Assembly: GCA_003242115.1 (NCBI GenBank) | Contig: QBMP01000141.1 | Coordinates: 5,460-10,841, forward strand | From: Phormidesmis priestleyi | GTDB lineage: Bacteria; Cyanobacteriota; Cyanobacteriia; Phormidesmidales; Phormidesmidaceae | Length of the DNA stretch: 5,382 nt | Reading direction: 5' to 3' | In this document: piece after piece, positions 1 through 5,238 of the stretch | Numbering within the stretch: the first letter of the stretch is position 1 | Layout of the letters: every line of letters begins with the position of its first letter | Program-made: the position numbers and the translations under genes | The notes under the pieces: generated by a model | What the model was told of the DNA's origin: nothing | The model's input: only the letters and a program-made list of their open reading frames with translations | The model's database searches: none

Positions 1-15
1 GTCGTTGGGCTGTAA
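1..15 (+). CDS. C-terminal end of an upstream gene, possibly the antitoxin hicB (partial)
   Basis: The reading frame beginning at base 1 gives Val-Val-Gly-Leu and then TAA at 13-15. The hicA ATG begins at the very next base. In many cyanobacteria hicB lies directly upstream of hicA on the same strand with little or no gap, so this frame may be the end of the antitoxin gene. Only four residues are visible, so the identity rests on position alone. It could equally be noncoding sequence that happens to end in a stop codon. Confidence 0.35.
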   Translation, partial: VVGL

Positions 16-240
16 ATGGGTCGTTTATCCGGGTTCAAGTACAGAAAAATTGTCAAAAGGCTAAAGCAGTTTGGATTTGTGTTCGACCGTCAAGCTGCTG
101 GCAGCCACGAGATTTGGTACAACTCTGAAACAAAATGTTCTACAACGGTTCCTAATCATCCCGGTGATATGCCTGAAGGTACGCTGAGAGCAATTCTTAA
201 GCAAGCTAATATTTCACCCGAAGAATTTTTGAATGACTAG
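16..240 (+). CDS. hicA: HicA-family mRNA interferase toxin (YcfA-like), type II toxin-antitoxin
   Basis: This 74-residue protein has the usual length and pattern of HicA/YcfA toxins, which have a small double-stranded-RNA-binding-like fold. Known family members cleave mRNA in the cytoplasm and are neutralised by the partner HicB. The N-terminal helix (about residues 8-20, ending LKQFGF) is followed by the hallmark GSHEIW stretch, whose histidine (H31) matches the catalytic histidine of the family. A later VPNHPGDMPEGTLRAILKQA segment fits the conserved strand with its H/P motif and the C-terminal helix. The ATG directly follows a TAA at 13-15, which suggests translational coupling to an upstream antitoxin gene. 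No terminator was found after the stop. The gene runs towards the minus-strand GTPase operon and ends 274 bases from it. Family assignment is strong; activity is inferred. Confidence 0.87.
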   Translation: MGRLSGFKYRKIVKRLKQFGFVFDRQAAGSHEIWYNSETKCSTTVPNHPGDMPEGTLRAILKQANISPEEFLND

Positions 241-514
241 CTCCCTAGGGGCGGTGTGAGCAGCTAAACGAGTCCTACCAAACCGCTTTCCTCTTGCGAT
301 GGGCCGAGCAACAGATGCGCGGATGGTTACGCCACGAAGCGCCCAGTAGCACTTTGTCCGCATTTTCTCATCGTTAGATGGCCATGTACGTTGCTATGCG
401 TGTTGTAGAGCCCGAAGGCGTTAGGCAAAAAGGCATTTGCTAATGCACTAAAACTGCTCCGCTGAACGGCTCGAATAGGAGTGCGGCTCAATGGTTGCAC
501 AAGCAGATTTCTGG
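241..514. other. Intergenic gap between convergent hicA and the GTPase operon
   Basis: I see no convincing gene in this stretch. The plus frame is open from 249 to 377 (43 codons, ending in TAG). It has no ATG, GTG or TTG near its beginning and no recognisable product, although its amino-acid mix (for example LLRWAEQQMRGWLRH) is not obviously random and it could be a gene remnant. An imperfect pairing of TGGGC (300-304) with GCCCA (341-345) is too short to call an RNA. The only regulatory element I would keep is the weak minus-strand hairpin at 427-446. Confidence 0.5.
427..446 (-). terminator. Weak candidate intrinsic terminator of the GTPase operon
   Basis: Read on the minus strand, GCATT, a four-base loop and AATGC (446 to 433) are followed by C and then five T residues (431-427). 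This is a hairpin plus T-tract about 70 bases beyond the last stop codon of the operon. The stem is only five pairs with two G-C pairs, so it is much weaker than a classical terminator. It is retained mainly because of its position and T-run. Confidence 0.28.
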
Positions 515-745
515 CTAGCGGTGTTTTTCGATCTCTTCAATACACGCCGCGAAATGGGCGATCGCATCCTTTGCCCGCTTCAGCACCGCCTTTTGCTCAA
601 ACGATAATCCCTCCCGCTGAACAGACTCTTTTAACCCATCAACTTGGATCAAAAAATTAGCGATGTCATGAAGGTAAGCCAAGCGATCAGCATATGCCTT
701 GGCACTCTGAGAGACTTGTGAACCTTTTTCTAAGACACTTTTCAA
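515..745 (-). CDS. Small helical protein, probably the detached C-terminus of gene C
   Basis: The frame encodes 76 residues, mostly predicted alpha helix rich in Ala, Leu, Glu and Lys, with no domain I recognise. Its only possible start is a TTG at 745, with no Shine-Dalgarno-like sequence upstream, five bases after the stop of the preceding gene (751). The same frame stays open back to 922, through the end of the preceding gene. That extension reads like a natural Ser/Glu/Pro-rich linker (for example NASEPEFCEQSEPAP) leading into these helices. I therefore think it is the C-terminal domain of the same protein, separated by a one-base loss near 841-845. If restored, it would follow the membrane segment of gene C and lie on the far side of the membrane from the N-terminal domain. 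A separate TTG-started small gene is the alternative. It contains one HIP1 site. Confidence 0.55.
   Translation of the reverse strand: MKSVLEKGSQVSQSAKAYADRLAYLHDIANFLIQVDGLKESVQREGLSFEQKAVLKRAKDAIAHFAACIEEIEKHR
558..565. repeat. HIP1 octamer GCGATCGC
   Basis: An exact palindromic HIP1 element lies inside the C-terminal frame of gene C. HIP1 is strongly over-represented in many cyanobacterial genomes, so it serves here as a taxonomic marker. Confidence 0.9.
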
Positions 746-750
746 TAGTT

Positions 751-1629
751 CTATAGGGGCAGGTTCGCTTTGCTCACAAAATTCAGGCTCGCTTGCATTG
801 AAGTTTGATCCTTGGGCTGAGATCTGTCTGGAGCTATCAGAAAAATCAGGAGAGCCATTATTATCACACCCACTATCAGCAATATAAGGATGCCTTTGAT
901 CGAGCTTTTCTGAGCTGCCTTCCTATTCGGCGGAGCCTTCACATTTTTTTTTACAGAATATTCCTTCCACTCTTTAGATTCAGACTCAATTCGATTAGAT
1001 AAACCTCGCCACACTGATTTAGCCTTAAGTCCCTCCGCAGACTTCATAGTGGTAAGCACTACAAAAGTCTCGTCGCCTGAGGATTCTGGTAGCTGATAAG
1101 TCTCTAAATCCCCTACCAGTTTACTTATAAGGTCTGGGCAAGCTCCACCAACTTTTAATGGATAGCGCTCAAATTTTGTATCGCCAATTTCTTCCTCATT
1201 GGCTACACGCTCGATCTCTTTAAGCTTTTTGAAATCAGCTTCAAATCCATACGTGTTACTAGCAGCATTCTCCACAGCTTGCTGTACAGCATCCGCTAAC
1301 TTTCCTTTAAGTGCTTGAATAGCTAGCTTACGCATGAGCTGCTGCGATGCAGGCGAATACTCTTCGACCCAAGCAACCGAATTGCGAATTTGACGACCCA
1401 TGAAGTCAGTACGTCCATCTTGAGTATCTAGTGCTGTAGCTAGCAGCAACAGGTGTTCGCCTGAGCGCGCTAAAACAATCGACGGATTTTGGCTATCAAT
1501 CAGTTCTTCAGGCTTGATGGCTTTCAGCACATGAGGAATTTCTGGCTCCTGACGATCATTGTCCTCAATTTTTAGCCAAGCGTAATCGTGATCCTGAGAC
1601 TTGCCACGGCTCTGAATATAGATGGTCAT
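751..1629 (-). CDS. Gene C: unrecognised single-pass membrane protein of the GTPase operon
   Basis: The 292-residue protein has no domain I can name. Residues 1-220 are soluble, with striking segments such as IYIQSRGKSQDHDYAWLKI near the N-terminus and RTDFMGRQIRNSVAWVEE around residues 73-90. They look like conserved family signatures and resemble, from memory, uncharacterised cyanobacterial proteins. Residues about 221-245 are rich in Lys and Arg. They precede one hydrophobic segment (about 246-266, starting GILILLIVGV). By the positive-inside rule the N-terminal domain should be cytoplasmic. The last 26 residues after the membrane segment look unstructured. The other open frame over this stretch (922-515) looks more protein-like, so the true end is probably altered by a one-base deletion at the five-base T-run (plus-strand 841-845); the restored protein would have 371 residues. 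The gene lies 34 bases after gene B in the same operon, so a role as membrane anchor or partner for the GTPases is inferred. Confidence 0.75.
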   Translation of the reverse strand: MTIYIQSRGKSQDHDYAWLKIEDNDRQEPEIPHVLKAIKPEELIDSQNPSIVLARSGEHLLLLATALDTQDGRTDFMGRQIRNSVAWVEEYSPASQQLMRKLAIQALKGKLADAVQQAVENAASNTYGFEADFKKLKEIERVANEEEIGDTKFERYPLKVGGACPDLISKLVGDLETYQLPESSGDETFVVLTTMKSAEGLKAKSVWRGLSNRIESESKEWKEYSVKKNVKAPPNRKAAQKSSIKGILILLIVGVIIMALLIFLIAPDRSQPKDQTSMQASLNFVSKANLPL

Positions 1630-1633
1630 ATGT

Positions 1634-1641
1634 CTTCTCTC
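1634..1641 (-). promoter_or_regulatory. Ribosome-binding site of gene C
   Basis: On the minus strand GAGAGAAG lies four bases before the ATG at 1629. It is the clearest Shine-Dalgarno-like sequence in the operon. It supports this start and independent initiation of gene C after the 34-base gap behind gene B. Confidence 0.5.
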
Positions 1642-1663
1642 TAGATGGTCTAAATGTATTGAA

Positions 1664-2506
1664 CTAGCTCAGCCAGTTTTTACCGGCAAGAACGGTAAAT
1701 CCGTCTGTGTTCTTGCAGCCTCGTGAAAACTTTTTAACGGCCTCCTTTAGATGATCATCAGAACCTATCCAGTCACGAATAAAACTAAAAAAGCCCGTAT
1801 TTCGCTGATGGAGATGTAGCTTGAGCAAAAAGCTCAGCAGATAACGAAGCAGCTGTTCGCTATCTACCGGACTATACTCAGCCCTATAATTTATTTTTCG
1901 GAAATAGAAGTCTGGAGTACCAGCTTCATCGGGCTCAATTCTCGAAAAGACTAAACCGCCTACGGTTTGAATGGGTGTAATAACACTTGCAATCCATGAC
2001 TTCAGATTTTCAGATTGTAAATACTCAAGCAATTCCGCATAGCCTTCCTTCACACGTCTAGACAGCTCTTTAGCGGTGTCTTCAGATTGAAGATACTTTT
2101 CACACTTAACGGGTGCGAAGATAATCAGCTTTGGCGAGTCAATATTTCTATAAGCTTTCTTAAATGCGTCTTTAATTTGCTGGGGTCGATTTAAGCGGTC
2201 GTGATATTTCCCTTTTTCTTCCATCAATGCTGGCGCATCAATGGGAATTAAAACGGCTGCTGACTCTCTCAATACCGTCTCAACGAAACTCTGCTGTTCT
2301 TTCGTTGCATTGGTATTGTGGTACGTGCCTGGATAGTCTCGAAAAACTAACTGTAGCGACGGGTTCTTTTGTTTTTTTCCGATGTCAAATTTAAATGAAC
2401 GCAGTGAGCTAGGCCCAGCAACTGCCTCAGTTCCCTGTAAGCCAACCCTCCCTCTCGATTCAAAAAGCTCAAATGCGCTTTTCAAGTCATCTAGTCGGTC
2501 TTGCAA
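1664..2506 (-). CDS. Larger downstream frame of gene B (G3 and G4-like part of the GTPase)
   Basis: This 280-residue frame starts at TTG 2506, the first possible start codon in the frame, but the frame is open back to 2545 and its upstream codons (LELTPDYDTSAI) look like ordinary protein. It carries DYPG (residues 57-60) and VKCEK (133-137) but no Walker A motif, so alone it could not bind GTP in the usual way. The C-terminal third (about 200-280) is mixed helix and aromatic-rich, with no membrane segment. I read it as the second part of one gene, not as an independent gene. Confidence 0.6.
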   Translation of the reverse strand: MQDRLDDLKSAFELFESRGRVGLQGTEAVAGPSSLRSFKFDIGKKQKNPSLQLVFRDYPGTYHNTNATKEQQSFVETVLRESAAVLIPIDAPALMEEKGKYHDRLNRPQQIKDAFKKAYRNIDSPKLIIFAPVKCEKYLQSEDTAKELSRRVKEGYAELLEYLQSENLKSWIASVITPIQTVGGLVFSRIEPDEAGTPDFYFRKINYRAEYSPVDSEQLLRYLLSFLLKLHLHQRNTGFFSFIRDWIGSDDHLKEAVKKFSRGCKNTDGFTVLAGKNWLS

Positions 2507-2538
2507 GATGGCAGAGGTATCGTAATCTGGTGTCAGCT

Positions 2539-2634
2539 CTAGATTTCAAATTGTTGATACATTGCTGTCAACAGCGTTGTCTTACCCGCGCCGCTAGGCC
2601 CAAGCACGGTAATTTGCAGTTCTTGAATTCCCAT
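2539..2634 (-). CDS. N-terminal Walker A fragment of gene B
   Basis: This short 31-codon frame begins with ATG and reads MGIQELQITVLGPSGAGKTT, then LLTAMYQQFEI and TAG. It has the first beta strand, a perfect P-loop and the start of the following helix, which is exactly what the larger downstream frame lacks. Its start lies seven bases after the stop of gene A. Confidence 0.7.
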   Translation of the reverse strand: MGIQELQITVLGPSGAGKTTLLTAMYQQFEI

Positions 2635-2641
2635 GATTTTC

Positions 2642-4867
2642 TCAATCTAAAAAGCTTAATTGTGCAATTTGATTAGCGGCTGTTGCGTTTTCGACCACTT
2701 CAAGCCACTCGCGATACGTTCTACTGCGTTCTTCTAACTGCCCAAACTGATCGGGCCATACCTCGGCTCGCACTGGTTTCAAGAAGTTACGCCACTCATC
2801 CTGAGTACCTTCCGCTCGCATTATCCGATCCGAAAACTCTTCAACGATGGCAAAGGCCGCCTGACTCGGTTCATCTAATAAATCGTTAAGTGCCGTTCTA
2901 CACTGATATACAGCTTCTGCCTGAAGTGACGTTAAGCAGCTCAAAACTTCTGAGGCAGAGGGCGGATTAGAGAGCTTAAGCTGTGTAATATCCGGCATTA
3001 GGTTGTCAAGATTTTTACGGATGCGGTGCTGAATTAAGCCTCGATAGGACAGATCGAATGAAGCCAAAATTTGGAAACCAAATTTTATTTGACTTGGCAC
3101 ACCATAAATAAGCTGCTCCGGGATTCGTGGAATGATGGCATTAAAAAACTGTGCACCATTAGATTCTGTCAGTCCACCTAGCTGGCATTGCATAATTAAG
3201 ACATCAGCGGCCTGGGATTTGGTTCGGGCTAATCCCCTTTTAAGCGCCTCATCAACTACTAAGAAATGTCGAGATAGATATGCCCGCACCTCATTGAGAT
3301 ATTGATTGTAAGCAGCATCGTACGACTTTAATTTGTTTCGCAGCCGTTCAATCTCGTCCAGCGTAGGTAGTCCAGTATCTTCCTTACATGCCTTAAGCGC
3401 AGCATCTACTTGGTGCTTAAAGTCGAAGTCTGGCTGATCCCTTTTTTGACTGAGATCTTTCAGCAGTGATTCTAAACCACTCGTTATATTTGTCCAAAAA
3501 TCGTTGAATAGTGCGTTAAATAGCGAATCCTCGTCTGCCTGGAAACTAGCTTGGCCTAGTCCCTGCTGAGCCTTCTCCAATTCAGACTCCACTGCCTTTT
3601 GCAATTGCAGCAAAGATTCCTGGCAAGCGCTGGCGTATTGACGATCGAGCTGAGTAATATTTTCAGTCATATACTGAAGAATAGAATCCAGCAGTACCTC
3701 AGCTTCGCCATCATCAGCGCAGTTCGTAATCATCCGCTGAGCTACCTGAATGTGCTTTTCGCTTGCGGTTGCCATTAAGTTGTCACAGCCTTTCCGGTTG
3801 TCTGCGATTTGGGCATTTCCGCCAGTATGGTTTAGCACCAAAAAAGACCACAGTTCGAGCGGCAGCATAGGCAACGCTTTGTGAGCTAAGTCGTATAGCT
3901 GCACATCTACCTCAGCCCAGAAGTCACCTAAGGTCTTTGGCATTCGCACGAACACCACTACGTCTACATCTTGCCCAAGCGTATTAACCAATCGGGCTTC
4001 GTCCCCAACGCCGGTATCGCCTAACCCTGGCATGTCTACCAGCGCAATTTGTCCCACTTCTTCGTGGGGAAAAAGGCAGTTTATTTTGACTTCTTGAACC
4101 GCCAAATAGTTGAAGTAAACGCGTGCTCCATCAGGCGTATCTTGAGCGACATAGGCCCGAATCTGGTCTCTAGAAATTTGCTCAGGTGAAGCGCCTATCA
4201 GGTCAGCGTATTTATCAAAGCACTCGTGGTAGCGCTTCAGGTGCTCATACATCGCCTTCGGTTCAGCGCAGGTGGAGTGCAGCGGTGGCAATGGCTGTTT
4301 TGCAAAGGCGTCTAAGGAATGGGGCGATCGCCCTAACTCAAGCGTTTCATAATAGGGCGCAATCACAGTCTTTAGAAAAGATTGCTCAGAGTGAAACCAA
4401 ACCTCGCCATAAGCATCAGATGCTGTAGGCTGATGGCAGATTGTACTGCGCACTCCCGTACAATGCATCCCATCGCCATCTGGGATTTCATCCGTTGTCA
4501 GTCCACTAAGGCTTTGCAGTAGGCGGCTTTTCCCCTGCCGCGCTCGACCAATCACCCCAATATTGAGCGTATTACGAGCAAAGCGCTTTTTGAGTTTGGC
4601 TAGGGCTTGTAGCTCAGTGGTGATTCTGGCCTGTAGCGGCGAGGTGTTGACTGCGCGTAGGCGATCGCGAATGTCTGCCTCTTCCGTTGACTGAATCTGA
4701 GCCGTGCACTTGTCTTGCAACGCTTGGAGTGATTCAGAGAGTCTTGCTATATGAAGCTCGACAGCTTCAATGCGTTGAACAACCGGGCGACGCTGATCGA
4801 TAATGGCAGCAATTTGAGCTGTCTTTCTTTGAAGGGTTTTCTGCATACTTTGGAATCCAGAGCGCAT
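2642..4867 (-). CDS. Gene A: dynamin-like large GTPase
   Basis: The 741-residue protein has a helical, probably coiled-coil N-terminus (about 8-100), a GTPase domain (about 100-360) and a long helical C-terminal region (about 365-741), the layout of bacterial dynamin-family proteins. Visible motifs are G1 GRARQGKS (107-114), a likely switch I threonine in GVRSTI (T142), and G3 DMPGLGD (278-284). About 100 extra residues, rich in Tyr, His and charged residues, lie between switch I and G3. The expected G4 N/TKxD is replaced by LNHTGGN (345-351), so nucleotide specificity is uncertain. Dynamins hydrolyse GTP and often remodel membranes. I see no clear membrane segment or hydrophobic paddle here, so membrane action may depend on gene C. 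The ATG at 4867 is the first start after an in-frame stop at 4912-4910; ATG 4846 (residue 8) is an alternative, and neither has a good ribosome-binding site. It is the first gene of the operon and looks intact. It contains two HIP1 sites. Confidence 0.88.
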   Translation of the reverse strand: MRSGFQSMQKTLQRKTAQIAAIIDQRRPVVQRIEAVELHIARLSESLQALQDKCTAQIQSTEEADIRDRLRAVNTSPLQARITTELQALAKLKKRFARNTLNIGVIGRARQGKSRLLQSLSGLTTDEIPDGDGMHCTGVRSTICHQPTASDAYGEVWFHSEQSFLKTVIAPYYETLELGRSPHSLDAFAKQPLPPLHSTCAEPKAMYEHLKRYHECFDKYADLIGASPEQISRDQIRAYVAQDTPDGARVYFNYLAVQEVKINCLFPHEEVGQIALVDMPGLGDTGVGDEARLVNTLGQDVDVVVFVRMPKTLGDFWAEVDVQLYDLAHKALPMLPLELWSFLVLNHTGGNAQIADNRKGCDNLMATASEKHIQVAQRMITNCADDGEAEVLLDSILQYMTENITQLDRQYASACQESLLQLQKAVESELEKAQQGLGQASFQADEDSLFNALFNDFWTNITSGLESLLKDLSQKRDQPDFDFKHQVDAALKACKEDTGLPTLDEIERLRNKLKSYDAAYNQYLNEVRAYLSRHFLVVDEALKRGLARTKSQAADVLIMQCQLGGLTESNGAQFFNAIIPRIPEQLIYGVPSQIKFGFQILASFDLSYRGLIQHRIRKNLDNLMPDITQLKLSNPPSASEVLSCLTSLQAEAVYQCRTALNDLLDEPSQAAFAIVEEFSDRIMRAEGTQDEWRNFLKPVRAEVWPDQFGQLEERSRTYREWLEVVENATAANQIAQLSFLD
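4324..4331. repeat. HIP1 octamer GCGATCGC
   Basis: Exact HIP1 palindrome inside gene A, between the G1 and G3 motif regions. It suggests that gene A has resided in cyanobacterial genomes long enough to carry the host signature. Confidence 0.9.
4661..4668. repeat. HIP1 octamer GCGATCGC
   Basis: Second exact HIP1 palindrome inside gene A, in the part encoding the N-terminal helical region. Confidence 0.9.
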
Positions 4868-5238
4868 GTAATCACACGGAATAGTTCGTCCGCGCTTCAG
4901 TAGAGTGCCCTAACTTCTGGAGACGTTGTATCAGCATTCTTAAATGCCCCACGGGTATCAAATGCAACATGAATGCAGGTGAGTAATGATCCTTTGTGCT
5001 GCAAAGAGGCATTTTGTATGGAAATGTTCAATTTCTTGTGGGATAGGCGTCTCACCCGTCCCCCTTGCACAAAAATCTGAGCACTCTCCACAATCCTACC
5101 TGTCAAATAAATGTCAAAACATTCATCAATTAATCATGGTGCATGTGTCGATCCCTAAATTAATCAGTAGCAAACGCCATATCTCTAAAGCGGTCTACTA
5201 GCATGGGAGGGATGTTTTTATTTCAATCCAGCAAACCC
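4868..5238. promoter_or_regulatory. Divergent intergenic region between the GTPase operon and thioredoxin
   Basis: These 371 bases must hold the promoters of the minus-strand operon and the plus-strand thioredoxin gene. No clear sigma-70 -35/-10 pair stands out on either strand. Visible elements are a GCATT-N4-AATGC hairpin at 4934-4947, two TGTCAAA copies at 5101-5107 and 5112-5118 (11 bases apart, one helical turn), and two AATTAATCA copies at 5128-5136 and 5158-5166. Frames of about 70 codons exist on both strands here (minus 5106-4897, which needs a TTG start; plus 4986-5201), but neither gives a recognisable protein, so I do not call genes. Confidence 0.5.
4934..4947. repeat. Inverted repeat GCATT-N4-AATGC upstream of the operon
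   Basis: The perfect five-base arms GCATT (4934-4938) and AATGC (4943-4947) enclose four bases. The same arms with a different loop occur at 433-446, just beyond the other end of the operon. On the operon strand it lies about 70-80 bases before the gene A start, where an operator could sit. Function unknown. Confidence 0.4.

Larger units (their letters stand above)
1664..2634 (-). pseudogene. Gene B: small P-loop GTPase, frameshifted (paired-GTPase type)
   Basis: Taken as a whole this is a GTPase gene of about 323 residues broken by one frameshift. The first frame (ATG at 2634) supplies the Walker A/G1 motif GPSGAGKTT at residues 12-20 and stops at TAG 2541-2539. The second frame, open from 2545 to 1664, supplies the G3 motif DYPG (about residues 100-103 of the restored protein, after the strand LQLVF) and a G4-like VKCEK (about 176-180, after the strand KLIIFAP). 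Both frames are open together only over 2542-2545, so the junction is tightly placed. One extra A in the AAA run at 2544-2546 joins them as ...QQFEN-LELTPDY.... The order G1, G3, G4-like fits TRAFAC-type GTPases such as those predicted to work in pairs with another GTPase in bacterial conflict systems. The ATG is seven bases after the stop of gene A, with a GAG overlapping that stop, which suggests coupled translation. It may be intact in the cell if the break is an assembly error. Confidence 0.72.

Noticed and set aside
371..426. Possible integron attC site: GTTAGAT (374-380) and GTTAGGC (420-426) both fit GTTRRRY, and toxin genes are common in integron cassettes.
   Set aside because: Both lie in the same orientation, and I found no matching RYYYAAC partner with paired L boxes. 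The CTAAACGA at 264-271 pairs only partly with TCGTTAG, so there is no attC fold.
241..514. A structured noncoding RNA, CRISPR array or tRNA in the left intergenic gap.
   Set aside because: There are no regularly spaced repeats and no cloverleaf. The best internal pairing is five bases (300-304 with 341-345) with poor extension.
838..848. Programmed -1 frameshifting at the T-run in gene C.
   Set aside because: In the gene C register the codons are ATT TTT, which do not form a canonical X XXY YYZ slippery site, and I saw no clear pseudoknot downstream. A plain one-base loss is simpler, though a test would be needed to exclude slippage.
805..1002. Plus-strand frames opposite genes A, B and C (805-1002, 2473-2676, 2683-2889, 4186-4428).
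   Set aside because: Each is antisense to a better-supported minus-strand coding frame and has no recognisable domain.
4897..5106. Minus-strand frame of 69 codons in the divergent region.
   Set aside because: It needs a TTG start, has no ribosome-binding site and no recognisable domain, and occupies the sequence expected to hold the operon promoter.
4986..5201. Plus-strand frame of 71 codons upstream of thioredoxin.
   Set aside because: Its composition (many Cys, Ser, His and Ile without pattern) and lack of recognisable features suggest a chance frame; it overlaps the other chance frame on the opposite strand.
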